From: Caryophanales bacterium UBA7581 | GTDB taxonomy: Bacteria > Bacillota_I > Bacilli_A > RFN20 > CAG-826 | Reading direction: 5' to 3' | DNA length: 6,394 nt | NCBI GenBank assembly: GCA_002477825.1 | Contig: DLKT01000022.1 | Coordinates: 1-6,394, forward strand | Shown here: positions 1 through 5,955 of the stretch, in pieces | Layout of the letters: each line of letters begins with the position of its first letter | How positions within the stretch are numbered: position 1 is the first letter of the stretch | Translations under genes and position numbers: made by a program | Notes under the pieces: generated by a model | The model's input: the letters and a program-made list of their open reading frames with translations, nothing else | The model's database searches: none | What the model was told of the DNA's origin: nothing

Positions 1-51
1 TAGTTTCTTAACAGCCCCTTTCTCTCGAAGTCGTTTCTCTCCTTCTCATAC

Positions 52-74
52 AAAAAAAACCGCGAAAAACGCGG
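52..74 (-). terminator. Intrinsic terminator of the tRNA unit
   Basis: Read on the minus strand, a perfect 5-bp stem CCGCG/CGCGG with a TTTTT loop (60-74) is followed at once by eight T residues (59-52). This is a classic Rho-independent terminator. It begins 12 nt after the CCA end of tRNA-Glu, so it ends the tRNA transcript. Positions 1-51 beyond it show no gene I can support. Confidence 0.9.
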
Positions 75-86
75 TAATTTCTTAAC

Positions 87-163
87 TGGTGACCCGTACG
101 GGATTCGAACCCATGAATGCATGCGTGAAAGGCATGTGAGTTAAGCCTCTTCTCCAACGGGCC
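87..163 (-). tRNA. tRNA-Glu (anticodon UUC)
   Basis: The minus strand folds as a full cloverleaf. The acceptor stem is GGCCCGT/ACGGGTC, the anticodon stem is CATGC/GCATG around loop CTTTCAC with anticodon TTC (plus-strand 127-129), and the T arm contains GGTTCGAATCC. The discriminator is A and the CCA end is encoded (87-89). The acceptor and T arms match what I recall of Bacillus tRNA-Glu. It is second in a two-tRNA unit, 6 nt after tRNA-Asn, and is followed by a strong terminator. Confidence 0.97.
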
Positions 164-169
164 ATCAAA

Positions 170-245
170 TGGCGCCTACCGTAGGACTCGAACCTACGAC
201 CGATCGGTTAACAGCCGATTGCTCTACCGACTGAGCTAGGTAGGC
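170..245 (-). tRNA. tRNA-Asn (anticodon GUU)
   Basis: The minus strand gives acceptor stem GCCTACC/GGTAGGC, a D arm with AGCTCAGTCGGTAGAGC, anticodon stem ATCGG/CCGAT with loop CTGTTAA (anticodon GTT, plus-strand 210-212), and a T arm with GGTTCGAGTCC. The discriminator is G and CCA is encoded (170-172). It is the first gene of the unit, downstream of its own promoter and a leader hairpin. Confidence 0.97.
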
Positions 246-250
246 AACAT

Positions 251-273
251 TGCTTGCGGGGTTAACGCAAGCA
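251..273 (-). other. Hairpin in the 5' leader of the tRNA transcript
   Basis: A perfect 8-bp inverted repeat, TGCTTGCG/CGCAAGCA, with a 7-nt loop lies between the -10 box and the 5' end of tRNA-Asn. It would form right at the start of the precursor. There is no T run after it on the minus strand, so it is not a terminator. A role in precursor stability or processing is inference. Confidence 0.6.
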
Positions 274-275
274 GT

Positions 276-304
276 ATAATATCATAGAATTAATTGTTTT
301 GCAA
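276..304 (-). promoter_or_regulatory. Sigma-A-type promoter of the tRNA unit
   Basis: On the minus strand, -35 TTGCAA (304-299) and -10 TATTAT (281-276) are separated by exactly 17 nt. A TG one base before the -10 makes an extended -10. Transcription would start just before the leader hairpin and run through tRNA-Asn and tRNA-Glu to the terminator at 52-74. Confidence 0.7.
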
Positions 305-322
305 TAATTTCGTGAAATTATT
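303..322. other. AT-rich hairpin at the 3' end of acpP
   Basis: AATAATTT/AAATTATT forms an 8-bp stem with a CGTG/CACG loop. It contains the acpP stop codon and touches the -35 box of the tRNA promoter. On the minus strand it lacks a following T tract, so it is a poor terminator for acpP. On the plus strand it is followed by six T, but no plus-strand gene precedes it. It may protect the acpP mRNA 3' end, or acpP may read through into the tRNAs. Confidence 0.4.
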
Positions 323-545
323 TTTTAATTTTTGCTTCAATTGTCTTATAGAGGTCTCCTACCGTGACAAATGATTGCATTTCTTCATTAGTAAATTCAA
401 TACCAAAGGTATCTTCGATTTCGTATAATAAATCAATTTTGTCTAAGGAATCTAATCCTAAGCTCTCTAAAGAAGCTTCTTTATCTAATTTTGCATCTTT
501 AACTTTCTTAGCTAATACTTCTTCTAATTTTGCATTAATATCCAT
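318..545 (-). CDS. acpP: Acyl carrier protein
   Basis: This small acidic cytosolic protein carries growing acyl chains on a 4'-phosphopantetheine arm during fatty acid and phospholipid synthesis. Its 75 residues match the usual ACP length (75-80). The signature LGLDSLDKIDLLYEIEDTFG is clear, with Ser33 in the D-S-L motif as the expected prosthetic-group site, followed by the acidic recognition helix and the FGIEF strand-like turn. A Leu replaces the usual Ala in the GADSLD motif, a minor variant. No fatty acid synthesis genes lie beside it, so whether it is the housekeeping ACP or a dedicated paralogue rests on the sequence alone; the housekeeping role is more likely. The ATG at 545 is the only usable in-frame start: no ATG, GTG or TTG lies between it and the SD 30 nt upstream (see the leader entry). 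An extended -10 promoter precedes it at 618-626. Confidence 0.95.
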   Translation of the reverse strand: MDINAKLEEVLAKKVKDAKLDKEASLESLGLDSLDKIDLLYEIEDTFGIEFTNEEMQSFVTVGDLYKTIEAKIKK

Positions 546-585
546 AACTATATTTCGTCGATCTTTAAATCGACACTCCTTCCTG
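546..585 (-). promoter_or_regulatory. acpP ribosome-binding region with a hairpin inside the SD-start spacer
   Basis: The minus strand carries a strong SD, GGAAGGAG (583-576), but the start codon is 30 nt further on instead of the usual 5-10. An 18-nt perfect hairpin, GTCGAT/ATCGAC with a six-base loop (574-557), lies between. Folding it out leaves an effective spacing of about 12 nt. No second SD lies next to the ATG. The hairpin may bring the SD to the start, or act as a control point; both are inference. A weaker AGGG/CCCT hairpin (592-606) lies upstream in the same leader. Confidence 0.6.
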
Positions 586-617
586 TTTTTAAGGGAATTA
601 TGCCCTCACTTAGGCCT

Positions 618-626
618 ATTATACCA
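618..626 (-). promoter_or_regulatory. Extended -10 promoter element for acpP
   Basis: The minus strand reads TGGTATAAT, a perfect extended -10 box (TGn plus TATAAT). I see no good -35 hexamer at 16-18 nt upstream, which is typical when the extended element is present. The predicted start is near 611, giving a leader of about 66 nt. It lies 56 nt after the rtcB stop, where no terminator is visible, so some read-through from rtcB is also possible. Confidence 0.6.
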
Positions 627-681
627 TAATAATCAAAGAAAGAAACGTTTATTTTTTTGGCATAATCGAAGAATGTCTAAA

Positions 682-1878
682 TTATGAAGCTTTAAAATTA
701 TAAATAGGTTTTAAAATTTGAATAATTTCTACTGTATCTTGAATGTTCTCAATAATAGCTTCTATCGGCTTATAAGCCATCGGAGATTCATCAATCGTTT
801 GATAACTTATTGATGTTGAATAAATGCCTTTCATCACTTCTTGGTATTCTTCTAATGAAATGGTTTCTCTTGCTTGTTTTCTTGAAAGAAGACGTCCTGC
901 ACCATGAGGTGCAGAATAATTATACGATGGATTTGATTTGCCTTTTCCTAAAATACAACCATCTTTCATATTGATTGGAATTAACACGAACTCTCCTTCA
1001 TAAGAGGAAATTGCACCTTTTCTTAAAATATGATCTTTTAAAGAAATATAATTATGAACGCATTCAAAGCTAAATAATTTATTCATAGATAAACCTAAGA
1101 ATGTGACAATTTGATTCGCTATCCAAGCTCGATTAAGACGGGCAAATTCTTGACAAATTTCCATATCATGAAGATAAGCATCAAGTAATGAACCTTCTAA
1201 GTAACAATAGGCTTTAGGAATAGATAATGTTGTTGCTTCTTTTAACAATCTTTCTTCCATTTCAACACACTTACTACCATTCTTCTTTTGGGCTTGCATA
1301 AAAGCGACCATTTGATGGCTTTCTAAAGCAACATGATACGCTACCGCCTTTCGCGTATAAAGTTCTCCCACCTCTTTTCCAAGGCTTCTAGAGCCAGTAT
1401 GAATAATTAAATAAAGGTTTTGTTCTTCATCTTGATCAATTTCAATAAAATGATTCCCTCCACCTAGAGAACCTAATGACTTTTTTAAAATTCCAATGTT
1501 AGATAATTGTTGGAAGCAATAAAGTGATTCTAAAGGAAAAGACATCTGTATGGAGGAATGAATCTCTGAACCATAAGGAATATGCTCATGAATAAATGCA
1601 TCAAGTAAAGGAAAATCAATCGATATTTTTCCTAATTTAACTACTCTCATTCCACAGCCAATATCCACACCAACGAACGATGGAACAACTTTATCTTTAA
1701 TCGTCATTGTCATTCCCACAACTGCGCCTTTTCCATAATGACAATCGGGCATGATTTCAACTTGGCTTCCTTCGATAAATTTTTGATTGGCCATTTGCTG
1801 AATTTGGCCCACTGTTTCTTCATCTACAATATCGGTATGAACCCGTATCGTATTATATTTTCCGCGTATTTCAAACAT
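682..1878 (-). CDS. rtcB: RNA ligase RtcB (RNA-splicing/repair ligase)
   Basis: RtcB joins RNA 3'-phosphate or 2',3'-cyclic phosphate ends to 5'-OH ends using GTP and Mn2+, acting in RNA repair and, in some organisms, tRNA splicing. The 398 residues fit the family (about 400). All hallmark motifs are present in order: DCHYGKG (45-51), VDIGCGM with metal ligands Asp72 and Cys75, SLGGGNHFIE with His143, HTGSRSLG with His160, ECVHN with His275, and SAPHGAGR with His325, the residue expected to be guanylylated. It should therefore be active. I chose the ATG at 1878 because AGGTGA lies 5 nt before it; a GTG at 1887 in the same frame overlaps that SD and would add three residues. It is divergent from the WYL regulator gene at 2028. 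No archease or RtcA gene is visible beside it. I found no convincing promoter; a CATAAT box near 1903-1908 is only a weak candidate. Confidence 0.95.
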   Translation of the reverse strand: MFEIRGKYNTIRVHTDIVDEETVGQIQQMANQKFIEGSQVEIMPDCHYGKGAVVGMTMTIKDKVVPSFVGVDIGCGMRVVKLGKISIDFPLLDAFIHEHIPYGSEIHSSIQMSFPLESLYCFQQLSNIGILKKSLGSLGGGNHFIEIDQDEEQNLYLIIHTGSRSLGKEVGELYTRKAVAYHVALESHQMVAFMQAQKKNGSKCVEMEERLLKEATTLSIPKAYCYLEGSLLDAYLHDMEICQEFARLNRAWIANQIVTFLGLSMNKLFSFECVHNYISLKDHILRKGAISSYEGEFVLIPINMKDGCILGKGKSNPSYNYSAPHGAGRLLSRKQARETISLEEYQEVMKGIYSTSISYQTIDESPMAYKPIEAIIENIQDTVEIIQILKPIYNFKAS

Positions 1879-2027
1879 AATGATCACCTGCCTACACTTA
1901 TATTATGAAGAATAGAACATATAGATAAAATGTGCGAATTCAAAAAATTTAAAGCCCCCTTAATTTGACTATAGTATAATATTCATATAAAATAATAAAT
2001 AAAGGACCCCTAAAAGGAGTGGTTTTT
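1879..2027. promoter_or_regulatory. Divergent intergenic region between rtcB and the WYL regulator gene
   Basis: This 149-bp AT-rich region must hold the upstream signals of both genes. It contains the regulator's promoter (1965-1993), an 8-bp palindrome ACTATAGT (1968-1975) overlapping its -35, and an imperfect dyad around a CCCC centre (about 1947-1966: AAATTTAAAG facing CTTAATTT). Either could be an operator, but in DNA this AT-rich such matches are easily found by chance. Confidence 0.4.
1965..1993 (+). promoter_or_regulatory. Promoter of the WYL regulator gene
   Basis: TTGACT (1965-1970) and TAAAAT (1988-1993) each match the sigma-A consensus at five of six positions, with 17-nt spacing. 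A perfect TATAAT at 1975-1980 has no acceptable -35 partner. The SD AAGGAG (2014-2019) is 8 nt before the ATG at 2028. Confidence 0.55.
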
Positions 2028-3014
2028 ATGGAAGAAAAAATTAAAATTCATCTTCATCCTACTGTTTATGAAACCTTGATGAAAGATTGTGAAGCTTTTG
2101 AATTCTTTAAAGGTAATTCGTTTGAACTCAATAAGAATGCTTTTTTAACCGCTTTAATTAATCATTTTTATTTAAAATATCAAGAAAAAGAAGACCAACT
2201 TTTTTCCTTACTCAAAAAGCATTTTCCAACCTTAAAAGATGAGGAAATCTACGCGGTAGTCCAAGATTTAAATCGTTATGAAAACGACCGTGAAAAAGAC
2301 AATTTTTCTTCTGTTATTTCTTTAAAACCAACTAAGGCTTCAAAAGGGACATTATCCTATATAGAAAATTATTTTTTAGGTCATGTAAGTATGTCCGAAT
2401 TCTTTCGTAACCTCTTCTCTTTTTACGCCACATTTCCACAAGACGAAAGAGAAAAAATTATTTTTCAAGATACTTATGATACCCTATTAAAAGCAATAAA
2501 AAAGCAAAAATGTGTTTTTGTCGTCACCAAAAAGAAAGAAAACTGTCAGCAAGAAATTATGCCCTATGCTCTTTGTTCTTCAAAAGAAGAAATGCACTGC
2601 TATTTGATTGCGAAACAAAATTCGGAAATAAAAGCTTTCCGTTTATCGCGAATTGTTTCCGTTACTCCACTTATGAAATCTTGTTCTTTTCAAGATGATG
2701 AAATTGAATTATGTAAAAAAATGATGACATATGGTCCACAATTCTTATATCAAAATCATGAAGAACCTGTCATTATTCGTTTAACAGAAAAAGGCGAAAG
2801 AATATACAAGCATCATTATATTCATCGCCCACCTTATGTGTATAAAGAAAAGAATTTCTATACTTTTTATTGTTCTCATGATCAAATTCTTAACTACTTT
2901 AAGCGCTTTGGAAAAGAGGCTTATATTATTACGCCTAAATATCTTCAAAGTGAAATTTATAAATTCTATAAATCCGCTACCGAATTTTATAGTTTAGAAG
3001 GTAAGAAAAAATAA
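2028..3014 (+). CDS. WYL-domain transcription regulator with ribbon-helix-helix-like N-terminus
   Basis: This is a predicted DNA-binding regulator of 328 residues. Residues 4-45 (IKIHLHPTVYETL, then LNKNAFLTALINHFY) fit a ribbon-helix-helix fold: a short strand followed by two helices. The middle is helical. Residues about 158-216 look like a WYL domain: PYALCSS, the CYLIAK strand in the place of the WYL motif, and FRLSRI with Arg205 in the conserved ligand-pocket position, ending in VSVTPL. The C-terminal part (245-322) resembles the usual WYL C-terminal extension. WYL domains bind nucleic acids or nucleotides and control transcription, often of DNA-damage or phage-defence genes. I chose the ATG at 2028 over the GTG at 2019, which overlaps the SD. 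The gene is divergent from rtcB, which is the natural candidate target, and convergent with the operon at 3018-6300. The WYL call is fairly firm, the N-terminal fold less so; the ligand and targets are unknown. Confidence 0.8.
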   Translation: MEEKIKIHLHPTVYETLMKDCEAFEFFKGNSFELNKNAFLTALINHFYLKYQEKEDQLFSLLKKHFPTLKDEEIYAVVQDLNRYENDREKDNFSSVISLKPTKASKGTLSYIENYFLGHVSMSEFFRNLFSFYATFPQDEREKIIFQDTYDTLLKAIKKQKCVFVVTKKKENCQQEIMPYALCSSKEEMHCYLIAKQNSEIKAFRLSRIVSVTPLMKSCSFQDDEIELCKKMMTYGPQFLYQNHEEPVIIRLTEKGERIYKHHYIHRPPYVYKEKNFYTFYCSHDQILNYFKRFGKEAYIITPKYLQSEIYKFYKSATEFYSLEGKKK

Positions 3015-3017
3015 GGA

Positions 3018-3347
3018 TTAAATATAACTCGTCCACACAACTTCTGTAATCGATGCTCGATAAAAATTAGAAAGAAAAGTATAGCCTTGCGTTTCTTTTA
3101 TTAATGTATAGCGGAGCCATTTTTCATCTAAATACTCTTTTTCAATTATAATTTCTTCTTCTTTTAAATGATTTTCTGTTTCTAAAGAAATATCATGAGT
3201 TTGCATAATTTCTCGATTAATTTGATCAGCAAAAATATAAAGATTCTTTTTGGTGTTTGTCAATTGATAGAAATCAAAAACTAAAAATGTTGCAAAGCAA
3301 AGGCTAAATAAGATTGCAATATTCAATATTCCTTTTTTCATTTTCAT
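3018..3347 (-). CDS. Single-pass membrane protein, possibly TadE/TadF-like minor pilin
   Basis: I do not recognise this 109-residue protein by motif. It has a basic start (MKMKKG), one hydrophobic segment (about 6-27) and then an extracytoplasmic tail of mixed charge predicted to be helix followed by strands. Such a layout is seen in TadE/TadF-type pseudopilins and in minor components of type II secretion-like systems. It is the last gene of the operon, 11 nt after the three-TM protein, as TadE/F genes often follow tadB-tadC. There is no canonical prepilin peptidase motif. AGGAG lies only 4 nt before the ATG at 3347 but 10 nt before the second in-frame ATG at 3341, so the start may be the latter. 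The stop is 3 nt from that of the convergent WYL gene. Confidence is high for a real gene, low for the pilin role. Confidence 0.75.
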   Translation of the reverse strand: MKMKKGILNIAILFSLCFATFLVFDFYQLTNTKKNLYIFADQINREIMQTHDISLETENHLKEEEIIIEKEYLDEKWLRYTLIKETQGYTFLSNFYRASITEVVWTSYI

Positions 3348-3358
3348 CCCACTCCTAA

Positions 3359-3946
3359 CTAAGAAATCATCGTAAAGGCAAATAAAATTCCTGCAAAAAG
3401 GATGGAAACAATAAGAGGAAAATTACGATAAAACGCCATTTTCTTTTGTATGTCTTTATTTTCTTTTTCTTCCTTTTCATTTAAAAATTGTGCAAACGCA
3501 AATTGCCATTCTTCTTTACTTTGATACGCTTCATAAAAATATAGACTTTCAATTAAACATTGATAGCTAAATGGTAAATCTTTTCCTAAGTCTCTGTAAT
3601 CATCTAACGAAACTTCTACGGATAAAGAACGTTCTAATAAAAGGCGCAAATTTAGTGGCATTTCTCTTTTTAAAAGAACTTCCTTTTCAAAAGAAGATAG
3701 CGTTGATAAATCCATAAAAAACTTGTCCCACTCTTCTAATTTCTTTTTTAAATTTTCTTCTTCTTTATCTTTAAAAAAGATATAACTAAAGTAACTAAGA
3801 ATAAATCCTAGTGGTGTAAAAAGAAAGCTCCATTTTTGTCGAGTAATTCCATATAAAACAAGGCTTAGAAGAGAACTCACAAGAACAATAGAAGCGGTGA
3901 TGAGTTCATTTCTAGTCTTTCCATTGATTGAAGTTGATGATTTCAT
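3359..3946 (-). CDS. Three-TM membrane protein, possibly a diverged TadC/T2SF-like platform protein
   Basis: This 195-residue protein has two N-terminal hydrophobic segments (about 15-33 and 38-58), a charged cytosolic stretch rich in helix (60-170), and a third segment (174-193) at the very C-terminus. The cytosolic part, with leucine-rich helices around 76-110 and 128-160 and a PLIVSILFAGILF segment after it, resembles the general build of T2SF domains in TadB/TadC. It is much shorter than those (about 290-320) and would lack the last membrane helix. The ATG at 3946 has a good SD (AAGGAG, 8-9 nt upstream), and the gene overlaps the previous one by 35 nt, suggesting translational coupling and a working partnership. 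Assignment to the Tad family is inference from topology and gene order; an unrelated membrane protein is quite possible. Confidence 0.8.
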   Translation of the reverse strand: MKSSTSINGKTRNELITASIVLVSSLLSLVLYGITRQKWSFLFTPLGFILSYFSYIFFKDKEEENLKKKLEEWDKFFMDLSTLSSFEKEVLLKREMPLNLRLLLERSLSVEVSLDDYRDLGKDLPFSYQCLIESLYFYEAYQSKEEWQFAFAQFLNEKEEKENKDIQKKMAFYRNFPLIVSILFAGILFAFTMIS

Positions 3947-4571
3947 AGTGGTTCTCCTTTCTTATAAGCATTAACGAATGTACACCCATCCATAAGATTG
4001 CTAAAAATAACATCACAATCATTTGAAAATACATTTCACCTTTTAAATAAGTAAAATAAGGCGCTAATGCGTAGCGGATGATTGCAATAAAAATAAAACT
4101 TGCTAATAATGTTGTTATTCCATTGCTCTTTTCTTTTTCTATTTGTGCGTCTTTATTCTCTCTTTTCTTTTTTATTTTCCAATCCAAAATACGCATTTTA
4201 GATAAGAACATTTTTTCTTTTTTCTTCTTTTTTGCTTCCTCTAACGCACGAAGATAGTATTCTTCTCTTCGATCTTTAAAAGATTGATACATAGCATCTT
4301 TATCGACTTCTGCATAATCACTATCTAAATTAAAACTTTCTAATGTTTTATTCATTTCATTTGGTGAAATAAGAAGTGTGTCTAAAAAAGCTTCATCTAT
4401 TAAATATTTCTTTTTTTCTTTTTCCTGTTCTTTTTTCTTTTTAAAAATGAAGAACAAAACATCAATTAGGCTTAATACCAAACAAAGTAATGCTAAATAA
4501 AGTTGCTCCAATAAAAGATAGCTAAATAAAGCAAACCAAAAAGGAACAATGATTAAATATATTTTTTTCAT
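3912..4571 (-). CDS. Four-TM membrane protein with lysine-rich cytosolic domain, possibly TadB-like
   Basis: The 219 residues fall into a 2-TM / cytosolic / 2-TM plan: hydrophobic segments at about 4-22, 25-43, 151-173 and 181-203, with a very charged central region (44-149). That region has runs such as KKKKEQEKEKKK and EEAKKKKKEKMF, which would place it in the cytoplasm and may form a coiled coil. The plan is that of TadB/TadC, but the length is about two thirds of theirs and I see no family motif. The ATG at 4571 shares ATGA with the stop of the gene before it, and AAGGAG sits 6 nt upstream. It overlaps the next gene by 35 nt. The two proteins probably act together in the membrane, as TadB and TadC do. 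Function is unproven. Confidence 0.8.
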   Translation of the reverse strand: MKKIYLIIVPFWFALFSYLLLEQLYLALLCLVLSLIDVLFFIFKKKKEQEKEKKKYLIDEAFLDTLLISPNEMNKTLESFNLDSDYAEVDKDAMYQSFKDRREEYYLRALEEAKKKKKEKMFLSKMRILDWKIKKKRENKDAQIEKEKSNGITTLLASFIFIAIIRYALAPYFTYLKGEMYFQMIVMLFLAILWMGVHSLMLIRKENHYEIINFNQWKD

Positions 4572-4951
4572 AACGATCTCCTTTTTAAAATATAACGTGT
4601 TGCAAAAGTATACATTCGAATTCTTCCGGGCATTTGAACCGCAATTTCCACGCCTTGCCCTCTTTGATCAACGGGAAGTTCACTATTAACATCAAATAAA
4701 ACCACACTCAGTAAAGAAGGTGTTTTTTGGTCTAAATAGGTCCATGCTTTTTTAAAATTCGTTTTGATATCTTCTAATGAAAAATATCCTTCATCATTTT
4801 CTTCTTCATGCACATAGATAGAATGACTGACAGCGTACTTTGAAGAAATAACAAACGTATTATAATAATGCTTTTCATTTTCATTTTCTTTAGCTAAGAA
4901 AAGCATCGAAGATAAAAGACATAAAAGTATATAGCACCACTTTCTTACCAT
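4568..4951 (-). CDS. Single-pass exported or membrane-anchored protein, TadE-like layout
   Basis: This 127-residue protein is not recognised by motif. It starts MVRKW, followed by a hydrophobic segment (about 4-20, CYILLCLLSSMLFLA) and then an outside domain of helix (30-76) and strands (80-115). The segment could be a signal peptide or an anchor; there is no lipobox and no clear SPase site. The last part (VEIAVQMPGRIRMYTF) is reminiscent of the late strands of TadE/F-like proteins, a weak resemblance. I chose the ATG at 4951, which has AAGGAG 8 nt upstream; a GTG at 4960 overlaps that SD. The start overlaps the previous stop by 7 nt, and its own TGA stop overlaps the next ATG (ATGA). It is the only gene here ending in TGA. 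Confidence 0.75.
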   Translation of the reverse strand: MVRKWCYILLCLLSSMLFLAKENENEKHYYNTFVISSKYAVSHSIYVHEEENDEGYFSLEDIKTNFKKAWTYLDQKTPSLLSVVLFDVNSELPVDQRGQGVEIAVQMPGRIRMYTFATRYILKRRSL

Positions 4952-5943
4952 TCTTCCCACTCCTTTTTCACTCTTTCCTGACTTTCTTCTTCTAAAAGAT
5001 AATAAACACTTTCATCAAAATTCCCATATGGCTCGTATAAAAATTCATAAACGCCATTATATACCAAAGTCATTTTCTCTAACCCCATATTTTTCATGGT
5101 AATTTGAAAAGGAAATGATTTTTTTCTTTCTCGTAATTCTTGACTACAATGAAGATAGGAAGTTTCTAAAAAATAATCACCACTCGCTCTAGAAATCATG
5201 TGTGTCTTTTCATCTACAAAGAAAGTTTCATCAAAAGAAAAATAATAATTTTCAGCTTTTTTTATTTGTGCTTTAAATGCATAGCCACTTCGTTCATCAT
5301 CAAAATATAAACGAGGAAAATCATCTAAAGTTCCATATAAAAAGAATTCAACCTCAGCATCTTCAATATCCTCTGCATTGCCTTCATAACTAAATTGATA
5401 TTGAGACAAATCAAAAATATAACAAGTTTCTGCCTGTGTATTTTCATTAAAATGCCATGTGAAATATTCATTTTTTTGATAAGACTTTCCCTTGTCATCT
5501 AACCCCACAATGACATTTTCAATGGTTTGAATATGTTTCTCTTTTAGATATTCATTGATATTAATGGTCTCTTTTTTAGACGTATGCACTTGAAATTTTG
5601 CTCTTGTAGTAATGCCATTTGCTTCCGCTAAAAACAAAAGTTCTGCTTCTTTATTTTTTACTTTTCCTTGGGAAACTTTTAATTCACCTAACATTTGCAT
5701 TCCGGGTTTCACCGTAAAAGCAGACATCACTTCACCATCATAAGAAAGAGAAAACACTGTGGTATTCTCGGCTTGACTTAAAGGACTATTAAAAATAAAA
5801 GGAATTGTTATTTCTTCGTTTTCTGTTAATGGGGGAATTTCAATATGAGAAAAATATCTTACCTTTATTTGTCCTGGATTTACTGGCTCATAATAAATGG
5901 CTTGCATTAATAACGGCACAACCAAGCTAATTCTTTTAAGCAT
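4945..5943 (-). CDS. Predicted secreted beta-rich protein of unknown function
   Basis: I do not recognise this 332-residue protein. It starts with MLKR and a hydrophobic stretch (about 5-18, ISLVVPLLMQAIYY), a short signal peptide or weak anchor with no lipobox cysteine. The rest is soluble, with alternating short hydrophobic strands, many aromatic residues (Tyr, Phe) and acidic stretches such as GNAEDIEDAEVEFF. This suggests a chain of beta-sandwich-like domains outside the membrane. It has only one or two cysteines and no sortase motif; the C-terminus is charged (RVKKEWEEW), so no second anchor is seen. The SD TAGGAGAG lies 9 nt before the ATG at 5943 and overlaps the stop of the upstream gene. 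By position it would be an outer component or substrate of the membrane machine encoded downstream. That role is inference. Confidence 0.75.
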   Translation of the reverse strand: MLKRISLVVPLLMQAIYYEPVNPGQIKVRYFSHIEIPPLTENEEITIPFIFNSPLSQAENTTVFSLSYDGEVMSAFTVKPGMQMLGELKVSQGKVKNKEAELLFLAEANGITTRAKFQVHTSKKETININEYLKEKHIQTIENVIVGLDDKGKSYQKNEYFTWHFNENTQAETCYIFDLSQYQFSYEGNAEDIEDAEVEFFLYGTLDDFPRLYFDDERSGYAFKAQIKKAENYYFSFDETFFVDEKTHMISRASGDYFLETSYLHCSQELRERKKSFPFQITMKNMGLEKMTLVYNGVYEFLYEPYGNFDESVYYLLEEESQERVKKEWEEW

Positions 5944-5955
5944 TATTTCACTCTC

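Noticed and set aside
4..86. Direct repeat TTTCTTAAC at 4-12 and 78-86, possibly an attachment site next to tRNA-Glu
   Set aside because: Nine bases in AT-rich DNA is easily chance, it lies outside the tRNA body, and no integrase or element is present between or beside the copies.
364..687. Plus-strand open frame of 107 codons opposite acpP
   Set aside because: It is antisense to the clear ACP gene and its promoter region, has no SD at its start and no protein-like composition.
1975..1980. Perfect TATAAT upstream of the WYL gene as the main -10 box
   Set aside because: The position 17 nt upstream reads AAGCCC, nothing like a -35, and no TGn precedes it. The TTGACT/TAAAAT pair with 17-nt spacing fits better.
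2510..2698. Plus-strand open frame of 62 codons inside the WYL gene
   Set aside because: It is a different reading frame of the regulator gene with no SD and no recognisable features.
3049..3061. Small hairpin ATCGA/TCGAT as a terminator of the WYL gene
   Set aside because: Only 5 bp with a 3-nt loop, inside the convergent coding sequence, and not followed by a T tract on either strand in the right direction.
4568..4571. TGA as a tryptophan codon (mycoplasma code)
   Set aside because: All tryptophans in the clear genes are TGG, reading frames are intact under the standard code, and this TGA forms a normal ATGA stop-start overlap.
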